Source of the DNA: an uncultured Prolixibacteraceae bacterium
Lineage (GTDB): Bacteria; Bacteroidota; Bacteroidia; Bacteroidales; Prolixibacteraceae
DNA length: 64,000 nucleotides
Direction: 5' to 3'
Assembly (NCBI GenBank): GCA_937915865.1
Contig: CALGIG010000107.1
Coordinates: forward strand, 62,001-126,000
Part shown: piece after piece, positions 8,192-16,618 of the stretch
How the letters are laid out: every line of letters begins with the position of its first letter
Position numbering within the stretch: the first letter of the stretch is position 1
The notes under the pieces: generated by a model
Told to the model about the DNA's origin: nothing
The model's input: only the letters and a program-made list of their open reading frames with translations
Databases searched by the model: none
Position numbers and translations under genes: made by a program

Positions 8192-9749
8192 AATTTATTG
8201 GAAAATATATCATGAATTTTGTTCCTTTATTTAAAACACTGTCAACTTTAACTTTTCCCCGATGGGCATCAACAATAATTTTTACATAGCTTAGACCTAG
8301 TCCAAAGCCTTTTACATCGTGAACATTACCCGTTGGAACACGATAGAACCTCTCAAAAATCTGGCCAAGATGTTCTTTTGAAATGCCGATGCCATTATCT
8401 TTAACCGAAACAACAACATATCCATCTTCAATGCCAGTGGATATGGCTATTTTCGGTTCTTCTTTGCTGTATTTCACTGCATTATCGAGCAAGTTAAATA
8501 AAACATTTGTAATATGTACTTCGTCTCCCTTTATAATTGAAGGATTAGCCCTGAGGTCGGAAACCAGTTCACCATTTTTAGACTTCACCCTGAGCTCAAA
8601 GTTTAAAACGACCGAGTTTATTAATGTATTAATATTCACTTCCTTAAACTTGAGTTTGAGTTTCCCTTCATTGAAAACAGCCATTTGCAATACTTTTTCA
8701 ACCTGGGTGGTCAAACGTTTACTTTCTTGAAAAATAATTCCCGAAATATGCTCGATTGTTGTAGGAGTATTTGAAACTGTATTATCGCGTAACATTTGAC
8801 TGGCAAGCGAAATTGTTGATATAGGCGTTTTCAGCTCATGAGTCATGTTGTTGATAAAGTCGTTCTTTATTTCAGATAATTTCTTTTGGCGAAGAATGAT
8901 CATGATGCTGAAGATGAAAATTCCAATCAACATTGCTGTAAGAACAAATGTTGGGATTACCCATAATCCTGTTTCTTTGAGCAAGTAGGTATCTTGTTTC
9001 GGAAAATAAATATAAAGCCAGTTTGGTTTTAGTTGTTCTTCAACATCATTTGGGAACAACAATACCTGGTATTCTTTCTTTTCCTTAGGGTTATATTCTT
9101 TATCGCCAAAAGCAAATCGTTCTTTCCCCCTTGAAAACGTTTTAACTGCACATTTAAAATCAAGAGAAATGCCTTGTTTTTTCAATTCAGTGCGTATTAA
9201 TCGGCCAAGAGTTGGAGGTAGACGTTCTTCAATAGGCAAAGCTGACTGTATACTTCTAATCTGCGACAGGCGGAGAAAACGAATCTGTTGCTCCATTCGA
9301 TCATGGTACTGTTTGCTCACAAAGTCGTTATATTCATGTATTCTGTCAAAAGCATTTGGGTAATCACCAGGACGACCTCTTTCATTACCTTCATCTTCGT
9401 TGGGCCCAAATTCAACATTATATTCTTCTGTTGATACTCCATTTGAAATTTGCTGTGAATATCGCCATGATATTTGAAGATCTTTGGGATTTGATAATAA
9501 TCCGAGGGGAGAAAGAGCTCCGGTGTTCTCATGTTGAATTGAAATGCTTTTTTCGAAAGCAGCCATGCTTGAAGCTTCTTCCATTTCAAGACGGTTCGAT
9601 ACACTTATTAGTGCATTTTTTATTGATGTGTTGAATGACTCCTCTTTTATTTCAAGGGCTTTAATAATAGAGTTGGTCTGGACAATAATTAATCCAGTCA
9701 TAACCAATGCTATAATAACAATCAATGTAAGAATTACCCGTTTACTCAT
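8145..9749 (-). CDS. rprX: RprX-type sensor histidine kinase
   Basis: The 534-residue membrane kinase has TM1 at about 5-25, a periplasmic sensor of about 235 residues, TM2 at about 262-287, and a cytoplasmic HisKA domain with phosphoacceptor H304 (NNMTHELKTPIS). The ATPase domain shows an N-box (NVLFNLLDNAVKYS), G1 (VKDNGIGIS) and G2 (GFGLGLSYV). The MTHELKTPISTISLA stretch matches the RprX group of Bacteroides. It is translationally coupled to rprY. A TATCTTTG box ends only 4 bases before its ATG, so the mRNA may be nearly leaderless. The periplasmic ligand is not evident from the sequence. Confidence 0.9.
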   Translation of the reverse strand: MSKRVILTLIVIIALVMTGLIIVQTNSIIKALEIKEESFNTSIKNALISVSNRLEMEEASSMAAFEKSISIQHENTGALSPLGLLSNPKDLQISWRYSQQISNGVSTEEYNVEFGPNEDEGNERGRPGDYPNAFDRIHEYNDFVSKQYHDRMEQQIRFLRLSQIRSIQSALPIEERLPPTLGRLIRTELKKQGISLDFKCAVKTFSRGKERFAFGDKEYNPKEKKEYQVLLFPNDVEEQLKPNWLYIYFPKQDTYLLKETGLWVIPTFVLTAMLIGIFIFSIMIILRQKKLSEIKNDFINNMTHELKTPISTISLASQMLRDNTVSNTPTTIEHISGIIFQESKRLTTQVEKVLQMAVFNEGKLKLKFKEVNINTLINSVVLNFELRVKSKNGELVSDLRANPSIIKGDEVHITNVLFNLLDNAVKYSKEEPKIAISTGIEDGYVVVSVKDNGIGISKEHLGQIFERFYRVPTGNVHDVKGFGLGLSYVKIIVDAHRGKVKVDSVLNKGTKFMIYFPINFDEHGKKSKIAFGRR

Positions 9750-9753
9750 TTTG

Positions 9754-9761
9754 CAAAGATA
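9754..9761 (-). promoter_or_regulatory. Putative -7 box immediately before rprX
   Basis: On the minus strand this reads TATCTTTG, a full match to TAnnTTTG. It ends 4 bases from the ATG at 9749, so a start point about 7 bases downstream would fall at or inside the first codons. No good -33 TTTG is seen. Confidence 0.35.
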
Positions 9762-9941
9762 ATTTTTAAACTTGCTGATAATTAATACTTAACAATATTT
9801 AACACAGCCTGATCTTCACTGTTTTAGGGTGTTTTAACATCAAGGATTTTTCCTTTGGACATTTTCCAGAAATAGAAGGAAATATTACTGATTACTGTTT
9901 TTGGTAAAAATGACGAGATATAAAGGATGAAGAAAAATCTT

Positions 9942-10697
9942 TTATTCCTGCGCCGATGGCTCCGGATACAAATCCTTAATTCGGTCTAAAGCAACCCGGG
10001 AGGCATTTTGTTGGGCTTCTTTCTTCGATGCGCCCGAACCCTTACCTAAAAGTTCGTTGTCTATTTCAATAGTTGCGGTAAACCAAGGCTGTTTTCCGTC
10101 ATTTTTACTTTCATCTGAAGTATCAAAGGATACAGCTTTCTTATTTTTTTGCGACCATTCGATCAATTGACTTTTGTAATTCGAGTTGGTATTTTGAACT
10201 TCAACCAGATTTACATAGTTATTCAATAATTTTCTGGTAATAAATTTTTTAGCCTCTAAATACCCTTTGTCTAGGTAAATTGCACCAATTAATGCTTCAA
10301 GAGTGTCACCATAAATATGGCTCGATTCGATGGTTGATGTTGTGTTTGATTGGATATAATGGTTTAGTCCAATTTGATAAGTGAGCTGGGTGAGGAAACT
10401 TCGGTTAACCAGTTTTGATCGCATTTGGGTGAGGTAACCTTCGTCTTGGTTTGGAAATCGGTTATACAGGAAATCAGCAATTGCTGCTCCCAGAATGGCA
10501 TCGCCCAGATATTCAAGTCGTTCATTATTAATGAAGTTCCCTTGCGAATCAAGTTTTGAAGCCGACTTATGAATAACTGCGATATCGTAGACCCTCAGAT
10601 TGGTGGGGTAAAAGCCTAGTAACGATTTTAAAAATAAATAAAACTCTTTTCTAGAAGAAGAAAAGAGTTTTATTCTTTGAACGATGGTTCGTATCAC
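9942..10697 (-). CDS. rnc: Ribonuclease III
   Basis: The 251-residue endonuclease cleaves double-stranded RNA, including rRNA precursors. The RNase III signature NNERLEYLGDAILGAAIADFLY (about residues 58-79) carries the metal-binding acidic residues. The second acidic cluster is in IYGDTLEALIGAIYLD (about 128-143). A double-stranded RNA-binding domain follows (about 168-243), ending GKGSGASKKEAQQNASRVAL. It is the last gene of acpP-fabF-rnc, starting 5 bases after fabF, a gene order common in Bacteroidota. The start at 10697 fits the operon spacing. Confidence 0.95.
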   Translation of the reverse strand: MIRTIVQRIKLFSSSRKEFYLFLKSLLGFYPTNLRVYDIAVIHKSASKLDSQGNFINNERLEYLGDAILGAAIADFLYNRFPNQDEGYLTQMRSKLVNRSFLTQLTYQIGLNHYIQSNTTSTIESSHIYGDTLEALIGAIYLDKGYLEAKKFITRKLLNNYVNLVEVQNTNSNYKSQLIEWSQKNKKAVSFDTSDESKNDGKQPWFTATIEIDNELLGKGSGASKKEAQQNASRVALDRIKDLYPEPSAQE

Positions 10698-10702
10698 TTT
10701 TA

Positions 10703-11944
10703 TTAAATTTTCTTAAAAATAACAGAAGCGTTGTGTCCACCAAAACCAAACGTATTGCTTAAAGCGGTTTGGATGTTACGTTCTTTAGCGACATTGAAGG
10801 TAAAATCAAATTTGGAATCGATTTCCGGATCGTCGTTAAAGTGGTTAATTGTTGGCGGAATGATACCATGTTTAATTGCCAGGATCGATGCAATAGCTTC
10901 AACAGCTCCGGCGGCTCCTAAAAGGTGGCCAGTCATTGATTTGGTAGAGCTGACGCTAAGTTTGTAGGAATGGTCGCCGAAAACTTTTTGAATTGCTTTG
11001 GGTTCAGCAATATCGCCTAGAGGAGTTGAAGTTCCGTGAACATTAATATAATCAATGTCTTCTGGTTTCATTCCGGCGTCTTCGATAGCCCATTTCATTA
11101 CTAATGATGCACCGCCTGCATCTGGATCAGGAGCTGTCATGTGGTAGGCATCTGCCGACATCCCTCCTCCAACCAATTCTGCGTAAATTTTAGCCCCTCT
11201 TTTCACTGCATGTTCATATTCTTCAAGAATAAGAGCACCAGAACCTTCGCCCATCACGAATCCATCACGATCAGCATCAAAAGGTCTTGATGCTGTTAAT
11301 GGATCATCGTTTCTGGTAGAAAGAGCCCGCATGGAATTAAATCCGGCTAAACCTGCGGGATTGATTGCTGCTTCAGAGCCACCGGTAATGAATACATCAA
11401 CTTTTCCAAGCCGGATGTAGTTCATTGCTTCAATAAGGGCATGAGAAGCTGATGCACAAGCTGATACCGTGGTAAAGTTTGGCCCTCTGAATCCATAACG
11501 GATAGAGAGTAAACCTCCTGCTATATTGGCAATCATTTTAGGAATGAAGAATGGCGAGTAACGAGGCATCTCATGTTTGTAACTCAACGTTTCTTCAAAA
11601 AAGGTTTGTAATCCTCCAATTCCGGCACCCCAAATAATTCCGGCCCTGTCTCTGTTAATTTTTTCGAGATCAATGCACGAATCTACCATTGCTTGTTCTG
11701 CTGCTGCAAAAGCATACAATGTATAGGGATCATGTTTTCTGATCTCTTTTTTGTCAACATAAATTGTAGGGTCAAAATTCTTAAGCTCGCAGGCAAAAGT
11801 TGTTTTGTGAGTGCTGGCATCGAAATGGGTTATAGGACCTGCGCCGCTTTTCCCATTTTTTAAGCCTTCCCAGTATTCCTCAATAGAATTGCCAAGCGGG
11901 TTAACAGTTCCTAATCCGGTAACAACTACCCGTTTAAATTCCAT
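10703..11944 (-). CDS. fabF: 3-oxoacyl-ACP synthase II
   Basis: The 413-residue thiolase-fold enzyme condenses malonyl-ACP with acyl-ACP in fatty-acid elongation. The nucleophile C163 lies in TVSACASASHAL. The two catalytic histidines are in VHGTSTPLGD and MTGHLLGAAGAVE, and the family's C-terminal NTFGFGGHNASVIFKK is intact. Length is normal (about 410-415). It lies 15 bases after acpP and 5 bases before rnc in one tight leftward operon, so carrier protein, condensing enzyme and RNase III are co-expressed. FabB is unlikely given length and motifs. Confidence 0.97.
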   Translation of the reverse strand: MEFKRVVVTGLGTVNPLGNSIEEYWEGLKNGKSGAGPITHFDASTHKTTFACELKNFDPTIYVDKKEIRKHDPYTLYAFAAAEQAMVDSCIDLEKINRDRAGIIWGAGIGGLQTFFEETLSYKHEMPRYSPFFIPKMIANIAGGLLSIRYGFRGPNFTTVSACASASHALIEAMNYIRLGKVDVFITGGSEAAINPAGLAGFNSMRALSTRNDDPLTASRPFDADRDGFVMGEGSGALILEEYEHAVKRGAKIYAELVGGGMSADAYHMTAPDPDAGGASLVMKWAIEDAGMKPEDIDYINVHGTSTPLGDIAEPKAIQKVFGDHSYKLSVSSTKSMTGHLLGAAGAVEAIASILAIKHGIIPPTINHFNDDPEIDSKFDFTFNVAKERNIQTALSNTFGFGGHNASVIFKKI

Positions 11945-11959
11945 AATGTTATTTTATTA

Positions 11960-12196
11960 TTATTTCAAATTAGCTTCGATGTGAGCGATAGCTTCACCAA
12001 CGGTTGAGATTTTTTCAGCCTGATCATCTGGAATAGCCAAATCGAATTCTTTTTCAAACTCCATGATCAATTCAACTGTATCAAGTGAATCAGCACCAAG
12101 ATCGTTAGTGAATGATGCTTCTGGGGTTACTTCACTTTCATCAACACCCAATTTGTCAACAATAATTGCTTTTACTTTTGCTGCAACGTCAGACAT
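11960..12196 (-). CDS. acpP: Acyl carrier protein
   Basis: The 78-residue acidic protein carries the fatty-acid chain on a phosphopantetheine attached to S37 in the motif GADSLDTVEL. The four-helix layout and length are typical (75-80). It is the first gene of acpP-fabF-rnc, and its product is the direct substrate of the FabF encoded next. It diverges from purN, with about 190 bases between them. Confidence 0.97.
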   Translation of the reverse strand: MSDVAAKVKAIIVDKLGVDESEVTPEASFTNDLGADSLDTVELIMEFEKEFDLAIPDDQAEKISTVGEAIAHIEANLK

Positions 12197-12328
12197 AACT
12201 CTAATTTTTGGTTAATATTAAAATTGTTTCAAAAAATTCGATGCAAAGTAATAAATTTACCCCTGATATTTCAAACAAAAAATGAATTAAATGGATGAAT
12301 AAAGGTTGATGGACAAGGAATTCAAACC

Positions 12329-12336
12329 TATATTTG
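12329..12336 (+). promoter_or_regulatory. Putative -7 box of purN
   Basis: TATATTTG matches TAnnTTTG, 52 bases before the purN ATG. It overlaps a small inverted repeat, TTCAAA-CCTATA-TTTGAA (12321-12338), which could be an operator or chance. Confidence 0.4.
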
Positions 12337-12388
12337 AACCTTTTATTCTAAAATTCCATTGATCATAAATTATAAATAACTATTGTAA

Positions 12389-12967
12389 ATGAAACGAATT
12401 GCCATTTTTGCCTCAGGCTCTGGAACCAATGCACAACGGATAATTGAGTACTTCTCAACAAGTAAGGAGGTAGTTGTTGATTCGCTTTGGTCGAACAACG
12501 AAAATGCTTATGCTCTGATTAGAGCTGAAAAGTTAGGGGTAGAAACCTTTACCTTCGATTCGGATGAATTTTACCGGAGCAACGAAATTTTAGATAAATT
12601 GTATGATCATCGTATAGACATGATTGTACTGGCTGGCTTTCTTTGGCTAGTTCCCAGGAGCTTAACAGAGTTATTTACTGTAATAAATATACATCCGGCG
12701 CTTCTTCCCAAATATGGTGGTAAAGGAATGTATGGAATGAATGTACATAAAGCAGTTTTAGCTTCAAAAGATAAAGAATCGGGTATAACTATACACCATG
12801 TGAACCAGAATTACGATCAGGGAAAAATAATTTTCCAGGCTTCATGTCCTCTGCTACAGGGTGATACACCTGAGACTCTTGCAGCTCGTATTCATGAATT
12901 GGAATATCAGCATTATCCAAAAGTAATTGAGGAATTACTTTTGAAAGAAGATGACGACTTAGAATAA
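12389..12967 (+). CDS. purN: Phosphoribosylglycinamide formyltransferase
   Basis: The 192-residue enzyme transfers a formyl group from 10-formyl-THF to GAR, the third step of de novo purine synthesis. The N-terminal IAIFASGSGTNAQRI (5-18) binds the GAR phosphate. The catalytic triad is visible as N in VINIHPALLPKY, the histidine that follows in the same loop, and D in NQNYDQGKII. Length is normal (about 190). In many Bacteroidota purN is divergent from acpP, as here. purM, two steps later in the pathway, is also in this window (31636-32805). Confidence 0.95.
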   Translation: MKRIAIFASGSGTNAQRIIEYFSTSKEVVVDSLWSNNENAYALIRAEKLGVETFTFDSDEFYRSNEILDKLYDHRIDMIVLAGFLWLVPRSLTELFTVINIHPALLPKYGGKGMYGMNVHKAVLASKDKESGITIHHVNQNYDQGKIIFQASCPLLQGDTPETLAARIHELEYQHYPKVIEELLLKEDDDLE

Positions 12968-13053
12968 AAGCAAGTTAATTTGACCAAATGCTACTTGAAT
13001 TTTATGAATGGTAGCACTTAACATAAATACCTAAATATTAAAAATGAAAACCT

Positions 13054-13959
13054 ATGACAACATCACGCCGAAAATTTATCCAAAGTAGTATGGCTCTTTT
13101 AGCCGGAACTGCTCTTTTGTCGAAAACTTCGCTCGCTGCTCCTAAACCCTCAGAAATCATTGGGCTCCAACTTTATTCGGTTCGAGACGACATGCAAAAA
13201 GCCCCACTTGCAACGCTTAAACAACTTGCTAAAATGGGTTACAAGCATGTTGAGCATGCTAATTATATTGATAGGAAATTCTATGGTTATTCAGCTAAAG
13301 AATTTAAAAAAATACTCGATGACCTTGGCCTGAAAATGCCAAGTGGACATACTGTTATGGGTAAAGATCATTGGATTGCCGCCAAAAAAGATTTTTCTGA
13401 TTCGTGGAAATATACTGTTGAAGATGCAGCCTATATGGGGCAAAAATATGTTATTAGCCCTTGGATGGACGAAAGTATGCGGAAAACTTATGATGATCTG
13501 CTGGGGTATCTTGATGTATTTAATAAATGCGGCGATTTGTGCCAAAAGTTTGGTATGAAATTCGGTTACCATAACCATTGGGCCGAATTCACTGAAAAAT
13601 TAAACGGGAGCAGGCTATTTGATATAATGATGAAAAATCTTGATGTAAACAAAGTTGTTATGCAGCTTGATATTGGTAACATGTATATTGGTGGAGCAAA
13701 AGCCATCGATGTTATTAATCAATATCCCGGTAAATTTGAATTAATTCATGTTAAGGACGAGATCGCTGTTAATACTCAGGAAAAATACGAAAGTGCAATA
13801 CTGGGTAAAGGTATAATTCCGGTAAAAGATGTTCTTGAATTATGCCGCAAAACCGGTGGTACAAAAGTTTACATAATCGAACAAGAATCATATCAGAAAA
13901 AATCACCACTTGATTGTGTAAAGCAAGATATTGATATTATGAAGGCTTGGGGATATTAA
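13054..13959 (+). CDS. Exported sugar phosphate isomerase/epimerase-like protein
   Basis: The 301-residue protein begins with a Tat-like signal (TSRRKFIQSSMALLAG), so it is probably folded and exported with its metal. It has the xylose isomerase-like TIM barrel (AP endonuclease 2 superfamily). Probable metal ligands lie in FGYHNHWAEF, MQLDIGN, IHVKDE and VYIIEQES. The first strand is IIGLQLYSVRDD (about 34-45). Related exported proteins of Bacteroidota act on oxidised sugars such as 3-keto-glycosides, but substrate cannot be read here. It is a single gene with a terminator hairpin after it (13993-14029). Fold is well supported; activity is not. Confidence 0.8.
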   Translation: MTTSRRKFIQSSMALLAGTALLSKTSLAAPKPSEIIGLQLYSVRDDMQKAPLATLKQLAKMGYKHVEHANYIDRKFYGYSAKEFKKILDDLGLKMPSGHTVMGKDHWIAAKKDFSDSWKYTVEDAAYMGQKYVISPWMDESMRKTYDDLLGYLDVFNKCGDLCQKFGMKFGYHNHWAEFTEKLNGSRLFDIMMKNLDVNKVVMQLDIGNMYIGGAKAIDVINQYPGKFELIHVKDEIAVNTQEKYESAILGKGIIPVKDVLELCRKTGGTKVYIIEQESYQKKSPLDCVKQDIDIMKAWGY

Positions 13960-13992
13960 TATTTTTCACTAAATTTTTATAGTATTTCTAAG

Positions 13993-14029
13993 AAAGTCCA
14001 ATCCTGTTAATGAGGGTTGGACTTTTTGT
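13993..14029 (+). terminator. Terminator of the sugar isomerase-like gene
   Basis: AAAGTCCAATCC pairs with GGGTTGGACTTT (12 bp, one G-U) around a 9-base loop and is followed by a T-run. Confidence 0.8.
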
Positions 14030-14260
14030 ATATGCCTGATTTTCAAAGTTGATATTTGTCAGTAATCTTTTTAGGAAGTTAAACTATGACAAATGTTAAT
14101 TTTTTCTGACGTTTACATCTCCTTAACATCAGGAACCAGAATTTCACAATACTTTTGGGAAATTAGTCGAATGTTCTTTTATAATCCCGCTAACGAATAA
14201 TAGGATTGGGAAGAAGCAGGACAAGATGATGTTTAATATTAACTAACAAAATTTAACGGG
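14030..14260. other. Upstream region of the malic enzyme gene
   Basis: Together with the preceding terminator this makes about 300 bases without a gene. The part up to 14260 should contain the malic enzyme promoter. I see no full TAnnTTTG box, strong hairpin or small ORF in it. Confidence 0.45.
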
Positions 14261-16549
14261 ATGGATAACTCAAAAAACCAAGAAGCTTTAAATTATCACA
14301 AGGAAGGCAGGCCTGGAAAAATTCAGGTTGTGCCCACCAAACCATACAGCACCCAACGCGATTTGGCATTGGCCTATTCACCGGGCGTTGCCATGCCTTG
14401 TTTGGAAATAGAAAAAGATAATCAGGCTGCCTACGATTACACTGCCAAAGGAAATTTAGTTGCAGTAATTTCTAACGGTACAGCCGTACTTGGCTTAGGC
14501 GATATTGGCGCTGTTGCCGGAAAGCCGGTAATGGAAGGGAAAGGTCTTTTGTTTAAAATATTTGCCGATATTGATGTTTTTGATATTGAAGTAAATGAAA
14601 AGGACCCTGCAAAATTTATTGAAGTTGTAAAAGCCATTTCGCCAACATTTGGCGGTATCAACCTTGAAGACATTAAAGCTCCTGAATGTTTCGAAATAGA
14701 AGAACAATTGAAGGACGCTCTCGATATTCCGCTTATGCACGACGATCAGCATGGAACTGCAATTATTTCAGCTGCGGCACTGATTAACGCATTAGAACTG
14801 GTTGGCAAAAAAATTGAAGACATCAGAATCGTAGTGAATGGAGCCGGAGCTGCAGCTTCGTCGTGCACTACCCTTTATATGGCACTTGGCGCCAAGCTTG
14901 AAAACATTGTAATGGTTGACAGTAAAGGGGTTATCTCAACACGTCGTACTGATTTGAATAGCCGTAAAAAACCATTTGCAACCAGCCTCCCCTGTAATAC
15001 TTTGGCTGAAGCAGTTGAGGGCTCTGACGTTTTCCTTGGCCTTTCAGTGGAAGGATGCCTTACCCAGGAGATGGTTCGGAGTATGGCTTCGAATCCAATT
15101 GTGTTTGCATGTGCTAACCCAAATCCTGAAATTTCATACGTCGATGCTATGGCTTCTCGTCCTGACATCATTTTTGCCACGGGTCGTAGCGACCATCCAA
15201 ACCAGGTAAATAATGTGCTCGGGTTCCCATATATTTTCCGTGGAGCATTGGATGTACGTTCAACCGGAATTAATGAAGAAATGAAGGTTGCAGCTGTTCT
15301 GGCAATTGCTGAATTGGCAAAAAAGCCTGTTCCTGAAGTAGTTACTTCTGCTTATAATACTTCGCATTTAAGTTTTGGCCCTCAATATATTATTCCAAAG
15401 CCACTCGATCCACGTTTATTGATTACAGTAGCTCCCGCGGTAGCAAAAGCGGCTATGGAAACAGGCATAGCTCGTCGTCCTATAACTGACTGGGATAAAT
15501 ATGCTGATGAATTGCGTCAACGTATGGGATTGGATAATAAGCTGATACGTGGATTGACAGAAAAAGCAAAAGAAAATCCGAAACGTGTAGTTTTTGCTGA
15601 AGCTAATCATATTAATACATTGAAAGCTGCGCAGATTGCACGCTCTGAAGGTATTTGCGTTCCAATTTTGTTGGGTAATGAAGAAAGAATCGAAAAAATT
15701 GCCAGAGAAAATGAAATTGACTTAACTGGCGTTGAAATTGTAAATCTTCGTCACGATCGTGAAGACAACAAGCGTCAAAAATATGCACGGATTCTTACAG
15801 CTAAACGTCAGCGCGATGGCATGACTTACAATGAAGCTTATGAGAAAATGTTCGATCGCAACTATTTTGGAATGACAATGGTTGAGGCTGGAGATGCCGA
15901 TGCCTTCATTTCGGGTGTTTATACAAAATACCAGGATGCAATTGTTCCAGCCATCGAAATTGTTGGTATGCGCGAAGGTTTGAATCACATTGCCGGTTTG
16001 AATATTGTAAATACCAAAATGGGTACTTTATTTTTTGCTGACACCATGGTGAATAGCCATCCGACAAAAGAAACGCTGGTTGATATTGCAAAACTGGCAC
16101 ACGATTCGGTGAAACTGTTTAACACCGAGCCCGTTATGGCTATGCTGTCGTACTCGAATTTCGGTGCCAGAGCCGCAGGAAGTCCAGGAATGGTGCACGA
16201 TGCTGTTGCATATTTGCACGAAAATGAACCGGATATGAAGATTGATGGAGAGTTGCAATTGAATTTTGCATTACATAAAGATTTACGTCACGAGAAATTT
16301 CCATTTTCGAAGATTGACGGGATGAACGTAAATACGTTGATATTCCCTAACTTAAGTTCAGCAAACATTGCCTACAAAATGTTACTCGAATTTGGAATGA
16401 GCGAAACCATTGGACCTATCCAGATGGGATTAAATAAGCCAATTCACATTTTGAACGTTGAAAGTTCGGTTCGCGATATTGTAAATATGGTTACAATCGC
16501 GGTCATCGATGCACAGGTTGAAGAACAAAAAACGTCTCAAATAAATTAA
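14261..16549 (+). CDS. maeB: NADP-dependent malic enzyme fused to a phosphotransacetylase-like domain
   Basis: The 762-residue protein has a malic enzyme domain (about 1-430) and a C-terminal phosphate acetyltransferase-like domain (about 430-755). The N-terminal part contains LALAYSPGVAMPC, metal-site segments EDIKAPECFEIE and LMHDDQHGTA, and a nucleotide-binding loop VVNGAGAAASS. The C-terminal part (VVFAEANHINTLKAA, NIVNTKMG, NVLNV-like end) is typical of MaeB, where it acts as a regulatory acetyl-CoA-responsive domain and usually lacks PTA activity. The enzyme decarboxylates malate to pyruvate and supplies NADPH. It is monocistronic and ends in a strong bidirectional terminator. Confidence 0.95.
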   Translation: MDNSKNQEALNYHKEGRPGKIQVVPTKPYSTQRDLALAYSPGVAMPCLEIEKDNQAAYDYTAKGNLVAVISNGTAVLGLGDIGAVAGKPVMEGKGLLFKIFADIDVFDIEVNEKDPAKFIEVVKAISPTFGGINLEDIKAPECFEIEEQLKDALDIPLMHDDQHGTAIISAAALINALELVGKKIEDIRIVVNGAGAAASSCTTLYMALGAKLENIVMVDSKGVISTRRTDLNSRKKPFATSLPCNTLAEAVEGSDVFLGLSVEGCLTQEMVRSMASNPIVFACANPNPEISYVDAMASRPDIIFATGRSDHPNQVNNVLGFPYIFRGALDVRSTGINEEMKVAAVLAIAELAKKPVPEVVTSAYNTSHLSFGPQYIIPKPLDPRLLITVAPAVAKAAMETGIARRPITDWDKYADELRQRMGLDNKLIRGLTEKAKENPKRVVFAEANHINTLKAAQIARSEGICVPILLGNEERIEKIARENEIDLTGVEIVNLRHDREDNKRQKYARILTAKRQRDGMTYNEAYEKMFDRNYFGMTMVEAGDADAFISGVYTKYQDAIVPAIEIVGMREGLNHIAGLNIVNTKMGTLFFADTMVNSHPTKETLVDIAKLAHDSVKLFNTEPVMAMLSYSNFGARAAGSPGMVHDAVAYLHENEPDMKIDGELQLNFALHKDLRHEKFPFSKIDGMNVNTLIFPNLSSANIAYKMLLEFGMSETIGPIQMGLNKPIHILNVESSVRDIVNMVTIAVIDAQVEEQKTSQIN

Positions 16550-16579
16550 GATAAGGATTATTTTCTTTTAGAAAATAGT

Positions 16580-16614
16580 AAGTCCTGCGAAAGTGATTTC
16601 GCAGGACTTTTTTA
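16580..16614. terminator. Bidirectional terminator between maeB and the CNNM-type gene
   Basis: AAGTCCTGCGAAA and its perfect complement flank GTGA (13-bp stem), followed by a T-run. It ends a few bases from the stop codon of the convergent gene. Confidence 0.88.
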
Positions 16615-16618
16615 TTCG

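Noticed and set aside
14261..16549. Separate phosphotransacetylase gene fused by sequencing error
   Set aside because: The malic enzyme plus PTA-like arrangement at about 760 residues is the normal MaeB architecture.
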